This document shows positions 8,153 to 17,152 of a DNA stretch of 64,000 nucleotides, in pieces (the stretch's first letter is position 1; each line of letters begins with the position of its first letter). The notes under the pieces were generated by a model. The model was given only the letters and a program-made list of their open reading frames with translations. It had not been told where the DNA came from and did no database searches. The DNA lies in NCBI GenBank assembly GCA_964432415.1, contig CAYSNW010000002.1, positions 1-64,000 of the forward strand, given 5' to 3'. The translations under genes and the position numbers were made by a program. Origin of the DNA: JAFECT01 sp964432415 (GTDB lineage: Bacteria; Pseudomonadota; Alphaproteobacteria; Caulobacterales; Caulobacteraceae).

Positions 8153-8632
8153 CTAACCTTTGTCCCGCATCAGCCGCGCCTTGTCGCGCTGCCAGTCGCG
8201 TTCGGCGGTGGCCTCGCGCTTGTCGTGGGTCTTCTTGCCCTTGGCCAGGGCCAGCTCCAGCTTCGCGCGGCCCTTCTCGTTGAAGTACAGCTTCATCGGA
8301 ATGATGGTGCGGCCCTCGCGCTGGACCGCGCCGATCAGCTTTTCGATCTGCTTGCGATGCAGCAGCAGCTTCCGCGGCCGGCGAGGCTCGTGGTTGAAGC
8401 GGTTGGCCTGGCCGTAGGGCGGGATGTCGGCGTTGATCAGCATGATCTCGCGTCCCTCCACCGCCGCATAGGATTCCGCGATATTGGCGCGGCCCTGGCG
8501 CAGGGACTTCACCTCGGTGCCGGTCAGCATGATGCCGGCCTCCATCGAGTCCTCGAGGAAATAGTCGTAACGCGCGCGCCGGTTCTCGGCGATCGCCTTG
8601 CCCACCTGCGGGGCGATCGGAATCGGGGGCAT
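8153..8632 (-). CDS. smpB: SsrA-binding protein
   Basis: Binds tmRNA and delivers it to stalled ribosomes in trans-translation. 159 residues with the SmpB pattern: ENRRARYDYFLEDSMEAGIMLTGTEVKSLRQGRANIAESY, INADIPPYGQANRFNHEPRR-type core, RKLLLHRKQI and the basic tail KGKKTHDKREATAERDWQRDKAR. The ATG at 8632 shares its A with the dapA stop (TGATG), so smpB is coupled to dapA. The longer frame upstream is a dapA shadow. Confidence 0.97.
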   Translation of the reverse strand: MPPIPIAPQVGKAIAENRRARYDYFLEDSMEAGIMLTGTEVKSLRQGRANIAESYAAVEGREIMLINADIPPYGQANRFNHEPRRPRKLLLHRKQIEKLIGAVQREGRTIIPMKLYFNEKGRAKLELALAKGKKTHDKREATAERDWQRDKARLMRDKG

Positions 8633-9516
8633 CAGATCACCCCGGCCTCGCGCAGGGCCTCGTCGATGGCGGGCTTCACCGCGTCGGCGCAGGGCGCGAG
8701 CGGCAGGCGCACCTCGTCCGCGCACAGGCCGAGCCTGGCGAGGGCATACTTGGCCGGCGCCGGCGAGGCGTCCAGGAACAGGGCCTTGTGCAGCCGCGCC
8801 AACCGGTCCTGCCAGTACAGGGCGCCCGCCCAGTCGCCGGTCGAGGCGGCCCGGTGCAGGGCCACCATGGCTTCGGGCGCGACGTTGGAGGTCACCGAAA
8901 TCACCCCGTGGCCGCCGTGGGCCAGGTAGCCCAGGTAGGAGCCGTCGTCGCCCGAGATCAGGGCGAAGTCCTCCGGAACCATCAGCCGCATCAGGCTGGC
9001 GCGCATCAGGTCGCTGGTGGCGTCCTTGATGCCGACGATATTCGGAAGCTTAGCGATGCGCGCCACCGTGTCGTTGGAAAGGTCCACGCCGGTGCGTCCG
9101 GGCACGTTGTAGGCCAGCACCGGCATTTCCACCGCGTCGTTGATGGCGGCGTAGTGGCGATACAGTCCCTCCTGGCTCGGCCGGTTGTAGAAGGGCGTGA
9201 CCACCAGGGCCGCGTCGGCGCCGACGGTCTTGGCGTGGCGGACCAGGTCGATGACCTTGGCCGTGTCGTTGCCCCCGCAGCCGGCGATCACCCGGGCGCG
9301 TCCCGCCACCGCCTCGACGCAGTGCTCCACCACGCGATGATGCTCGGCGGTGCTGAGCGTAGAGGCCTCGCCGGTGGTCCCCACGGGCACGATTCCATCG
9401 ACTCCGGCGCGCACCTGACGCTCGACCAGATCGGTGAGGGCTTTGGGATCGAGGGCTCCGTCACGAAATGGTGTGACGAGCGCGGTCAGCACGCCCTTGA
9501 ACAGGGGTCGAGTCAT
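8632..9516 (-). CDS. dapA: 4-hydroxy-tetrahydrodipicolinate synthase
   Basis: Condenses pyruvate with aspartate semialdehyde, the first committed step of lysine and diaminopimelate synthesis. 294 residues, the usual length. Visible: GVLTALVTPFRDG, the substrate loop GTTGEASTLS, VVTPFYNRPSQEGLYRHY with the catalytic Tyr, YNVPGRTGVDL and the Schiff-base Lys in GIKDATSD. Start taken at ATG 9516 (MTRPLFKG); the 26 extra residues of the longer frame are not conserved-looking. It forms an operon with smpB. Confidence 0.95.
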   Translation of the reverse strand: MTRPLFKGVLTALVTPFRDGALDPKALTDLVERQVRAGVDGIVPVGTTGEASTLSTAEHHRVVEHCVEAVAGRARVIAGCGGNDTAKVIDLVRHAKTVGADAALVVTPFYNRPSQEGLYRHYAAINDAVEMPVLAYNVPGRTGVDLSNDTVARIAKLPNIVGIKDATSDLMRASLMRLMVPEDFALISGDDGSYLGYLAHGGHGVISVTSNVAPEAMVALHRAASTGDWAGALYWQDRLARLHKALFLDASPAPAKYALARLGLCADEVRLPLAPCADAVKPAIDEALREAGVI

Positions 9517-9638
9517 CGGCAGGAAACCTTGGGCACGAAAGTTGCTCCGGTCTGGCCGTTCCGCCACGGAGCGGCCAAACTGGGTCTGTAACAAGCGTAG
9601 GGCCCGCAGGCTTTTGCTGCAACCGCCGAGGAGATCGC

Positions 9639-12005
9639 GTGACGTCTTTGGGTAAGCTCACCATCGTCGCCCTCGCCGCCCTGTTCGCGGGAGCCGCCGG
9701 CGCCCAGGAGGCGCCGCCGCCGGCCACGACCACGACCGAGGGCCTGCCCACGGCGCCCCAGCCCTACGTCCCCTCATCGCCCCCGCCGGCCCCGGCTGCG
9801 ACCGGCTATCGGCCGAGCCTGCTCGGCGGCGCCGACTCCAACGCCCTGTCCCAGGGCCTGGCCGCGGCCAAGGCCGGCGACCTGGCCCGCGCCGAGAGCT
9901 ACCGCGCCCAGATCTCCGATCCCACCGCCCAGAACATCATCCGCTGGGCCGAGGCTGACGCGCTGGGTCCCCAGCTGTCCTTCCTCCAGCTCGACGCCGC
10001 CCGGCGCGACTTCGCCGGCTGGCCCCGCGCCAACACTCGCCAGGCCGCCGCCGAACGGGCCATGGAAAACGCCGGCATGGATCCGGACCGGACCATCGCC
10101 TGGTTCAACGGCGCTCCGCCGCTCACGGCCGAGGGCGCCATGTCCCTCGCCGCCGCCCTGCAGGCCAAGGGCCGCGAGGACGAGGCCCGCGCCCTGATCA
10201 AGGCCTGGTGGCGCGACCACCTGTTCGACGCCGACGTGCAGGCGCGCATGCAGGCGCGCTACGGCGCCTGGCTGACCCACGAGGACCACAACGCCCGGCT
10301 CGACACCCTGCTGCTCGGACCCCAGGGCCGCGCGGTCCAGGCCCTGATGCCGCTGCTGGACGCCGACCACCAGGCGCTGGCCGAGGCCGTCATGGCCCAG
10401 CGCAACGACGCCGGCGACGCCCTGAACCGCTTCGTCAACGCTCCGGCGAGCGTCGCCAAGAGCCCGGTCCTGGCCGAGGAGCGCGCCCGCTTCCTGCGCC
10501 GCCATGGCCTGGACCAGATCGGCCTGACCCTGGTCGGCAACTTCCCCGCCGGCCCGATCGACGACGAGAGCGCCGAGCGGATCTGGCTGGAGCGGCGCAA
10601 CTACTTCAACCTCGCCATCCGCGCCCACGACTGGCGCTCGGCCTACGCGGCCATGGCCAACAGCCGCTTTCCCGGCGGCGAGCGGCTGGTGGACGCCGAG
10701 TTCTTCGCCGGCTGGGTGGCCCTGACCAAACTCAAGGACCCGGCCCTGGCCGACAAGCACTTCGAGACGCTGCAGAAGGTGTCTTCCACCCCCATCACCC
10801 AGGGCCGGGCGCTGTACTGGCGCGGGCGGGCGGCGGAGGCGCGCGGCGACGAGGCTGCGGCGGCGGCCTTCTACCAGCAGGGCTCGAAGTACTTCACCAG
10901 CTTCTACGGCCAGCTGGCGGCGGCCAAGGCCGGGGTGAAGACCATCACCCTGCCCCGCGACCCGGTTCCCACCGAGGCGGACCGCCAGCGCTTCGAGGGC
11001 CGCAGCCAGGTCAAGGCCGCGCGCATGCTGGCCGAGGCCGGCGAACGCGACCGCTTCAAGGCCTTCGTCCTGGCCCTGAACGAAACCCTGCCAAGCGCCG
11101 AGGAAGTCGCCCTGCTGGTCGACCTGGCCCGCTCCTACTCCGACCAGGACCTGGCCATGCGGGTGATCCGCGGCGCGGCCCAGCGCGGCTTCATCCTGGC
11201 CGAGCGCGGCTATCCGGTGGTGCGCGTGCCCGTGGTGCCCGGCTCCGCCGAGCCCGCCTACGCCCTGTCGATCGCGCGCCAGGAGTCGAACTTCCTGCCC
11301 ACCGCCCGCTCCGGCGCCAACGCCCGCGGGGTGATGCAGCTGATCCCCTCGACCGCCCGCACCGTCGCGCGCCAGCTGGGCGTGCCGTGGAACGAGGCCT
11401 CGCTCTACGAGCCCGAATACAACATGCGCCTGGGCGCCTATCACCTGGGCCAGCTTCAGAACATGTACGGCGGCTCGATGGTGATGACCTCGGCCGGCTA
11501 CAACGCCGGCCCGACCCGACCGCCGCAATGGGCCAACGAGTGCGGCGATCCCCGCGGCGGCACGACCGATCCGCTGGACTTCATCGAGTGCATTCCCTTC
11601 ACGGAAACCCGCAACTATGTGATGCGGACCCTTGAAACCACTCAGATTTATCGCGCGCGCCTCGCCGGCGGGACAGCGCCGCTCAGCCTGGCGGAGGACA
11701 TCCGCCGCGGGGCCTATGGCTACAGCGCGCCGGTGACCACCAGCAGCAATGTGGCGGAGATCACCCTGACCTCCTACACCCCGGTCGGCCCGCCGCCCGG
11801 GACGCACCCCTACTACGGCCCGCCGACCCGCCTGGCCCACAGCAAGCGGCCCCACGGCGCCTCGACCCACTCGGCGTCCAGGTCGAAGACGCACGCCAAG
11901 ACCTCGCGGTCCAAAGCCGCGTACGGCAAGTCGTCGGCGACCAGACACCCCTCGTCCAAGACCAGCACCCGGTCGGCGAAGCGCCCCGCCAGGCACAGGT
12001 CGTGA
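9639..12005 (+). CDS. Slt-type soluble lytic murein transglycosylase
   Basis: Cleaves peptidoglycan glycan strands in the periplasm, forming 1,6-anhydro ends. 788 residues from a GTG at 9639 behind GAGGAG. A signal peptide ends at AGAQ. A long alpha-helical superhelix region follows (residues ~60-520). The C-terminal SLT domain has catalytic Glu549 (ARQESNF), then GVMQLIPSTARTVARQLG, MRLGAYHLGQL and TSAGYNAGPTRPPQW. The end is odd: the last ~64 residues (725-788), rich in Ser, Lys, Arg and His, are encoded antisense to the conserved end of the ABC ATPase gene. Either this tail is overprinted or a frameshift has extended the gene. Confidence 0.9.
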   Translation: MTSLGKLTIVALAALFAGAAGAQEAPPPATTTTEGLPTAPQPYVPSSPPPAPAATGYRPSLLGGADSNALSQGLAAAKAGDLARAESYRAQISDPTAQNIIRWAEADALGPQLSFLQLDAARRDFAGWPRANTRQAAAERAMENAGMDPDRTIAWFNGAPPLTAEGAMSLAAALQAKGREDEARALIKAWWRDHLFDADVQARMQARYGAWLTHEDHNARLDTLLLGPQGRAVQALMPLLDADHQALAEAVMAQRNDAGDALNRFVNAPASVAKSPVLAEERARFLRRHGLDQIGLTLVGNFPAGPIDDESAERIWLERRNYFNLAIRAHDWRSAYAAMANSRFPGGERLVDAEFFAGWVALTKLKDPALADKHFETLQKVSSTPITQGRALYWRGRAAEARGDEAAAAAFYQQGSKYFTSFYGQLAAAKAGVKTITLPRDPVPTEADRQRFEGRSQVKAARMLAEAGERDRFKAFVLALNETLPSAEEVALLVDLARSYSDQDLAMRVIRGAAQRGFILAERGYPVVRVPVVPGSAEPAYALSIARQESNFLPTARSGANARGVMQLIPSTARTVARQLGVPWNEASLYEPEYNMRLGAYHLGQLQNMYGGSMVMTSAGYNAGPTRPPQWANECGDPRGGTTDPLDFIECIPFTETRNYVMRTLETTQIYRARLAGGTAPLSLAEDIRRGAYGYSAPVTTSSNVAEITLTSYTPVGPPPGTHPYYGPPTRLAHSKRPHGASTHSASRSKTHAKTSRSKAAYGKSSATRHPSSKTSTRSAKRPARHRS

Positions 12006-12577
12006 AGCGTCACGATCACCGCCGCCCCGGCTGAGGCCTCGGCCTTCAGGATTTCCAGCGTCGCCAGCTGGGCCTCCGGGTCCAGGCCCGCGATCGGCTC
12101 GTCCAGAGCCATCAGCGGCGCCTGCTGGGCCAACAGCCGTGCGAGCAGCACCCTCGCCCGCTCGCCGCCGGACATCTCGAACACGCTGCGGTCGGCCAGG
12201 CCGGAAAGGCCCACCCGCTCCAGCGCCGCCTCGGCCCGGGTCCGGGCGACCTCGGGCGGTTCGTTGATCGCGCCCAGCGCCGCCAGGTCGCGCGCGGCCA
12301 GGCCCCAGGCGACGTGTCGCTCCTGGGGGAGATAGGCGCAGAGGCGAGATCGTTCGTCGGGCTTGAGGGCTCGCGGATCGTGGCCGTCGAGCAGCACGGT
12401 TCCGGCCGTCGGCTTCAATAGGCCCAGCGCCGCCTTCAGCAGGGTGGTCTTGCCCGCGCCGTTCGGCCCGCAGACGGCGGTCAGGGTTCCGGGCCGGATC
12501 ACCGTCGAGACATCGCTCAGCACCGCCCGGCCGCCCAGCGCCGCCGACACGCCCTTGAGCTCCAGCGCCGCGCTCAT
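11813..12577 (-). CDS. ABC transporter ATP-binding protein (BtuD/FecE type)
   Basis: 254 residues. ATPase that powers the import complex encoded with the permease and binding protein just upstream. Walker A is GPNGAGKTT, the Q-loop is in CAYLPQERHVAWG, the signature is MSGGERARVLLARLL, Walker B is MALDEPIAGLD and the H-loop is VTLHDLCLAGRFADRVLVL. Its ATG overlaps the permease stop (ATGA, 12574-12577). Its last 193 bp overlap the lytic transglycosylase gene on the other strand. Substrate is probably cobalamin or an iron-siderophore/heme. Confidence 0.92.
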   Translation of the reverse strand: MSAALELKGVSAALGGRAVLSDVSTVIRPGTLTAVCGPNGAGKTTLLKAALGLLKPTAGTVLLDGHDPRALKPDERSRLCAYLPQERHVAWGLAARDLAALGAINEPPEVARTRAEAALERVGLSGLADRSVFEMSGGERARVLLARLLAQQAPLMALDEPIAGLDPEAQLATLEILKAEASAGAAVIVTLHDLCLAGRFADRVLVLDEGCLVADDLPYAALDREVLACVFDLDAEWVEAPWGRLLWARRVGGP

Positions 12578-13572
12578 CGCCGCCAGCTCCGCGCTGCGCG
12601 CCAGGCCACCAGGGCGAAGATCGGCGCCCCCACCAGGGCCGTGAACACGCCCAGCTTCAGCTCCTGATCGGTGGGCGTGACCCGCGCGGCCAGGTCCGCC
12701 AGCACCAGCATCAGGGCGCCGGCCAGGGCAGAGGGCAGCAGCAGCTTCGAGGGGTCCTCCCGCACCGCCCCGCGCACCAGATGCGGCGCCGCCAGGCCGA
12801 CGAAACCGATGACCCCGGCGACCGCCACCGCCGCGCCCGTCGCCAGCGAGGCCGCGACCACCGCCACGATCTTCAGCCGCGGCATATCCAGGCCCAGGGT
12901 CGCGGCGGTGTCCTCGCCCAGGGTCAGGGCCTTGAGGGCGCGCGACGCCAGCATGGCCAGCAGGGCCGCGACCGCCAGCGGCCCGGCCGCGAAGGCGACA
13001 TCGGCCCAGGAGCGGTTCTCCACCGAGCCCAGCAGCCAGGCCAGCACCTCGGCGGTGGTGATCGGCGAGGTGGATAGGTTGAACATCAGCTCGGTCAGGG
13101 CGCCGGCGAAACTGGACAGGGCGACCCCGAACAGGATCAGGGCCTCCGGCGCCGGAAAGCGCGCGGAGAAGGCCACCAGCATCAGCCCGGCCAGGAAGGC
13201 GCCGGCCAGGGCCGCGATCTCCACCGCGCCCGGGACCGCCGCCAGGCCAAGGACAATGGCCAGGGAGGCGGCCAGGGCCGCCGTCGCAGAGACGCCCAGC
13301 ACGCCCGGATCGGCCAGGGGATTGCGCAGCAGGCCCTGCAGCAGGGCGCCGGAGAGGCCCAGACACGCCCCGACCACCGCCGCCGCCCCAACCCTGGGCG
13401 CGCGGATGGCCCAGAGGATGTCCGCGGGCGCGCTCGACGGGTCGCTGAAGGCCTGGGCGAACTGGGCAGGGCTCAACGCCGCCTCGCCGAAGGAAATCGC
13501 GACCGCGGCCGCGAGGCCGAGGCCGATCAGCAGCAGGGCGTTCAGCCCGACCTGTCCCGGCGTGCGGATCAT
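12574..13572 (-). CDS. FecCD/BtuC-family ABC transporter permease
   Basis: 332 residues from ATG 13572 (MIRTPGQVGLNALLL). About ten hydrophobic segments. Family signatures are LWAIRAPRVGAAAVVGACLGLSGALLQGLLRNPLADPGVLG, the FecCD hallmark, and GVIGFVGLAAPHLVR followed by LVLADLAAR. It forms the membrane channel with the ATPase. ATGA overlaps on both sides (with the binding protein and the ATPase) make a tight three-gene operon. Confidence 0.93.
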   Translation of the reverse strand: MIRTPGQVGLNALLLIGLGLAAAVAISFGEAALSPAQFAQAFSDPSSAPADILWAIRAPRVGAAAVVGACLGLSGALLQGLLRNPLADPGVLGVSATAALAASLAIVLGLAAVPGAVEIAALAGAFLAGLMLVAFSARFPAPEALILFGVALSSFAGALTELMFNLSTSPITTAEVLAWLLGSVENRSWADVAFAAGPLAVAALLAMLASRALKALTLGEDTAATLGLDMPRLKIVAVVAASLATGAAVAVAGVIGFVGLAAPHLVRGAVREDPSKLLLPSALAGALMLVLADLAARVTPTDQELKLGVFTALVGAPIFALVAWRAARSWRR

Positions 13573-14351
13573 CGCGGCGCCCGCCTGGCCAGCATCAGTG
13601 TGCCGTCGGCGGCGAACCAGGCCGGGCATCCCAGGATCGACCCGGGCAGGGACGCGGCGGTCTTGCCCCGGGCCAGTTCAGCCAGCAGCGGATGGCGCCC
13701 CTGGTCCCAGCGGGTCTGGTGGCCGGCGTCGAAGAAACCCAGCACGAACAGGCGCGGCGGGTTCAACGCCAAGGCCTCCAGCGGGATCGCGGCGAAACTC
13801 TGAGCGCGCGCGGCGTTGCTGAGTCCCGCGCCGCGCAGCATGGCGTCGACCAGCGTCCCCGGCCCCGCCGTGAATCCGCCCGGCGTGTAGTAGAGCGCGC
13901 GCTGGCCCTTCCAGGCGCCGGCGCTGGCGGCCAGTTTCGCATCCATCCGCCGGATCAGGGCCTCACCCTCCGCACGGCGGTCGAGCGCGGCGGCGACGGT
14001 GCGGACGTTGGCGCGGACGCCCGGAAAATCGGTGGCGTCTTCAATGTGCACCACCCGGGCGCCCCTGGCCTCAAGGGCCCGCACCATCCGCTCGTCCCCG
14101 CCCCAGGAGCGCACGACCAGGTCGGGCCGCGTGGAGGACAGGGCCTCAAGGGTCGCCCGTTTGAGCGGCAGCCCACGCGCCTGATCGCGCAGCCAGGCGT
14201 CCGGATCGTCGGCCCGCTTGGACAACCCCGCGATCGCCTCGCGCGGGGCCAGGGCCAGCACGTACTGGTCGGCGCACTGATCCAGCGAGACCACGCGGCG
14301 AGGGGATGCGGCGACCGGGAATGCGACTGCCGCGGCTGCCGCATAAGCCAC
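13569..14351 (-). CDS. Periplasmic substrate-binding protein of the cobalamin/iron type
   Basis: 260 residues from a GTG at 14351. The signal peptide is Ala-rich and ends near PVAASP. The mature protein opens with RRVVSLDQCADQYVLAL, typical of helical-backbone (BtuF/FecB) receptors. RPDLVVRSWGG and a Trp/Gly-rich C-terminal lobe also fit. The reverse-strand frame is open far upstream but reads as shadow of the palindromic repeat and of tetR. No outer-membrane receptor is adjacent and I saw no cobalamin riboswitch, so the ligand is open. Confidence 0.82.
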   Translation of the reverse strand: MAYAAAAAVAFPVAASPRRVVSLDQCADQYVLALAPREAIAGLSKRADDPDAWLRDQARGLPLKRATLEALSSTRPDLVVRSWGGDERMVRALEARGARVVHIEDATDFPGVRANVRTVAAALDRRAEGEALIRRMDAKLAASAGAWKGQRALYYTPGGFTAGPGTLVDAMLRGAGLSNAARAQSFAAIPLEALALNPPRLFVLGFFDAGHQTRWDQGRHPLLAELARGKTAASLPGSILGCPAWFAADGTLMLARRAPR

Positions 14352-14370
14352 GATGGCGACTAACCAGCGT

Positions 14371-14499
14371 CCTTCCCCCCTCGAGGGGGAAGGTGGGCCC
14401 GTCAGGGCTCGGAAGGGGGGCGGCGCAGAGTTGGGAAATGGATGGCGCGCCCCCCCATCCGAGGGCTGCGCCCTAACCTTCCCCCTCGAGGGGGGAAGG
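14371..14499. repeat. REP-like paired palindromic element
   Basis: Two near-identical palindromes built on CCTTCCCCCTCGAGG...GGAAGG, at 14371-14393 and 14477-14499, face each other and enclose about 83 bp with further G/C-run pairs. It fills most of the gap between the importer operon and tetR. It looks like a dispersed intergenic repeat; it could act as a transcript-end hairpin for tetR. Confidence 0.65.
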
Positions 14500-14533
14500 A
14501 ACCTGGTCAATGCGCCCAGCGCTGTGGCCGGGA

Positions 14534-15166
14534 TCACGGGCGCACGAGGCCCTCGAACAGGGCGTCGAGCATGGTGGTGGTCAGCTGCTTCTCGCTCGCC
14601 CAGGCGAAGTAGGGTTTGGTGATCACCAGGGCCACGACGCCGTGGCACCCCGCCCACAGGGTCTGGGCCGCCAGTTCGGGATCGGCCTTCAGCTTGCCGG
14701 CGGCGGCCACCTCGGCGACCGACTCCTCGAAGCTGTCGAACACCTGCCTGCCCAGACGCTGGGCCACGCTCTGGGCCCCGTCTTCCGCCTCCTGCGGCCG
14801 GGTGCAGAACACCAGGCGGTAGGCGTTTGGGTTGGCCAGGCCGAAGGCCATGTAGGCGTCGAGCATCTCGCGCACCCGAGTCGACGGGTCGCTCTTGCGC
14901 GCGCGGATCATGTCGTGGCTGCCCATCAGGCGCGCGAAGGCGGTCTCGCAGATCTCGAGCAGGATCTCGCTCTTGTCCTTGAAGTGCATGTAGAGCGCGG
15001 TGGAGGAGACCCCGACCTCGTCGGCGATCTTTCGGATCGTGGCGCCCTCGTAGCCGCAGTCGACAAAGATCTTCTCCGCCGCGACCAGGATTTCGCGGCG
15101 GCGCACGTGGCCTTCGCCCTTGGGCTTGCGGGCGGAGCGGGCGGGCTTTGCGGCGGCTGCCGTCAC
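14534..15166 (-). CDS. TetR-family transcriptional regulator
   Basis: 210 residues. N-terminal helix-turn-helix DNA-binding domain around residues 22-70 (REILVAAEKIFVDCGYEGATIRKIADEVGVSSTALYMHFKDK), the TetR signature. The C-terminal ligand domain fits the TetR_C family with WAGCHGVVALVITKPYF. It is divergent from the methyltransferase gene and upstream of the importer operon. Ligand and targets unknown. Confidence 0.93.
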   Translation of the reverse strand: MTAAAAKPARSARKPKGEGHVRRREILVAAEKIFVDCGYEGATIRKIADEVGVSSTALYMHFKDKSEILLEICETAFARLMGSHDMIRARKSDPSTRVREMLDAYMAFGLANPNAYRLVFCTRPQEAEDGAQSVAQRLGRQVFDSFEESVAEVAAAGKLKADPELAAQTLWAGCHGVVALVITKPYFAWASEKQLTTTMLDALFEGLVRP

Positions 15167-15302
15167 GATGTCCTCGAGACCTGAATTGGCGGCGCGCAGT
15201 TAGCCAAGTTTGCGCGGGCCCCGCAACAGATGTGGATTCGACGATCCCGCGAAGGGCCGCTCCAGGCTTTACGCGGCGCGGGGCGAGCGCGTAAGCGGGG
15301 GC

Positions 15303-16217
15303 ATGGCCGCACCCATCCGCCCCCTGGTCGCCGACCTGCCCGAGATCATGCGCACCCGCGCCTGGCGCGACTACGCCCTGATCGACAGCGGCGATGGCAG
15401 GAAGCTCGAGCGCTACGGCCGCTTCACGGTGGTGCGTCCCGAGCCGCAGTGCTTCTGGTCGCCGGCCCGGCCCGAGCTGTGGGACAAGGCCGACGCGGTG
15501 TTCGATCCCGACGGCGAGGACGACGAGGGCCGCTGGCGCATGGCCGGCCCGGTGCCCGAGACCTGGTCGCTGGAGTGGGAGCGGGCCCGGTTCCAGGGCC
15601 GCCTGACCGCCTTCCGCCACCTGGCCTTCTTCCCCGAGCAGGCCGCTAACTGGGCCTGGCTGAAGTCGCGCATCGAGAGCCTTGAGAGGCCCCGGGTGCT
15701 GAATCTCTTCGGCTACACCGGCGTCGCCAGCCTGGTCGCCGCCGCTGCGGGCGCCGAAGTCACCCACGTCGACGCCTCGAAGAAGGCCATCGGCTGGGCG
15801 CGGGAGAACGCGACGCTCTCGAAGCTGGACGACAAGCCCGTGCGCTGGATCTGCGAGGACGCGCGCAAGTACGTCGGGCGCGAGGTCAAGCGCGGCTCCC
15901 AATACGAGGGGATCATCCTCGACCCGCCCAAGTACGGCCGCGGCCCGGGCGGCGAGGTCTGGCGTCTGTTCGAGGATTTGCCGGAACTGACGCGCCTGTG
16001 CGCCTCGCTGCTGTCGGACAAGGCGTCGTTCCTGCTGCTCAACGCCTACGCCGCGCGGGTCTCGGGCCCGGCGCTGGCGCATCTGCTGGCGGACGCCATG
16101 CCGGGCCGCGGCGGCCGCATCGACTGGGGCGAGCTGGCCCTGGTCGAGGAGCCCCACGCGGGCGCCCAGCCCCGCGAGATCGGCCTGTCCTTCTTCGCCC
16201 GCTGGAGCGCGACGTGA
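15303..16217 (+). CDS. Class I SAM-dependent (RlmI-like) RNA methyltransferase
   Basis: 304 residues from ATG 15303. The SAM-binding motif is VLNLFGYTGVASLVAAAAGAEVTHVDASKKAI and the catalytic motif IV is LDPPKYGRG, as in rRNA/tRNA base methyltransferases with the DPPxY/F motif. The N-terminus resembles the small beta-barrel region of this group. Target nucleotide unknown. Its TGA overlaps the GTG start of a SpoU-family gene (GTGA, 16214-16217), so both act in one RNA-modification operon. Confidence 0.88.
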   Translation: MAAPIRPLVADLPEIMRTRAWRDYALIDSGDGRKLERYGRFTVVRPEPQCFWSPARPELWDKADAVFDPDGEDDEGRWRMAGPVPETWSLEWERARFQGRLTAFRHLAFFPEQAANWAWLKSRIESLERPRVLNLFGYTGVASLVAAAAGAEVTHVDASKKAIGWARENATLSKLDDKPVRWICEDARKYVGREVKRGSQYEGIILDPPKYGRGPGGEVWRLFEDLPELTRLCASLLSDKASFLLLNAYAARVSGPALAHLLADAMPGRGGRIDWGELALVEEPHAGAQPREIGLSFFARWSAT

Positions 16218-17011
16218 GCGTCGACCCCAGAACGGTGACGTCGCTCACCAACCCGACGGTCAAGGCCGTGCGCGCCTTGCATCTTCGCAAAGAACGTGAG
16301 GAAACCGGCCTATTCCTCGCTGAAGGCTTGAAAATAATCATCGAGGCGCTCGACCAGGGCTTCGCGCCGAAGATTCTGCTGCACGGCAAGGACGCCGCCG
16401 GCCACCCGGTGCTCGAACGCGCGGTGACCGAAACCGCGAAGGCCCGCGGCCAGGTCATCGAGGTCACCCGCGAGATTCTGGAAAAGGTCTCCCGCCGCGA
16501 CAATCCCCAGACCGTCATCGCCGTGTTCGAGCAGCGCTTCACAGCGCTCGACGCCCTCGATCCCGCCACCGCGCCCTGCTTCGTGGCGCTGGAGCAGGTG
16601 CGCGATCCGGGCAATCTCGGCACCATCATCCGCACCGCCGACGCTGCCGGCTGCGGCGGGGTGATCCTCGTCGGCGACACGGTCGATCCCTTTTCGGTGG
16701 AGACGGTGCGCGCCACCATGGGCTCGGTCTTCTCCGTGCCGATCGTGCGGGCCACGCGGGAGGCCTTCCTGGCTTGGCGCGGAAACTGGCCGGGGTCGTT
16801 CGTCGGCACGCTTCTCACCGCCACCCACGACTACCGTTCGGCCCCGTACCGCAAGCCGACCCTGATCGTCATGGGCCCCGAACAGGCGGGCCTCTCGCCC
16901 GAACTGGCCGCCGCCTGCGACGTCAACGTCAAGATCCCCATGCGCGGCCGGGCCGACAGCCTGAACCTGGCCGTGGCGACTGGGATCATGATCTACGCGG
17001 CGACGGAGTAG
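16214..17011 (+). CDS. SpoU/TrmH-family RNA 2'-O-methyltransferase
   Basis: 265 residues from GTG 16214. The N-terminal substrate-binding domain (VTSLTNPTVKAVRALHLRK, then GLFLAEGLKII) is followed by the SPOUT knot: LEQVRDPGNLGTIIRTADAAG, IVMGPEQAGLS and IPMRGRADSLNLAVATGIMIY, the three SpoU motifs. It methylates a ribose in rRNA or tRNA; the exact site cannot be read from sequence. Coupled to the upstream methyltransferase. Confidence 0.93.
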   Translation: MSVDPRTVTSLTNPTVKAVRALHLRKEREETGLFLAEGLKIIIEALDQGFAPKILLHGKDAAGHPVLERAVTETAKARGQVIEVTREILEKVSRRDNPQTVIAVFEQRFTALDALDPATAPCFVALEQVRDPGNLGTIIRTADAAGCGGVILVGDTVDPFSVETVRATMGSVFSVPIVRATREAFLAWRGNWPGSFVGTLLTATHDYRSAPYRKPTLIVMGPEQAGLSPELAAACDVNVKIPMRGRADSLNLAVATGIMIYAATE

Positions 17012-17102
17012 CCTCCAACGTAGTCTGGGTCACCCGGATCGGCCTGCGGCCGACCGTGTGATGACAAGAAGGGAGTGGCATCCAAATTCTTTGTCATCCC
17101 AC

Positions 17103-17122
17103 GGTTTTGCGGAGCAAAATCC
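17103..17122. repeat. Intergenic hairpin
   Basis: GGTTTTGC and GCAAAATCC form an 8-bp stem with one G-T pair around a 3-nt loop, in the gap between the convergent SpoU-family gene and hrpB. It sits in a TTTGTCATCCC...CCGGGGGACCC context that looks like a dispersed repeat. It could serve both converging transcripts. Confidence 0.4.
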
Positions 17123-17152
17123 GGGGGACCCAAGCGACCTCCACCCCTCCCG

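Noticed and set aside
9774..11996. 740-residue reverse-strand ORF antisense to the lytic transglycosylase
   Set aside because: Typical GC-rich mirror frame, Gly/Arg/Val-rich with no motif; the forward gene has a complete SLT domain.
14352..14533. Cobalamin riboswitch before the BtuFCD-type operon
   Set aside because: The gap holds only the palindromic repeats; no B12-box-like sequence was seen.
14352..16157. Long reverse-strand extension upstream of the substrate-binding protein (862-residue frame)
   Set aside because: It reads through the palindromic repeat, tetR in another frame and the methyltransferase antisense; composition is not protein-like.
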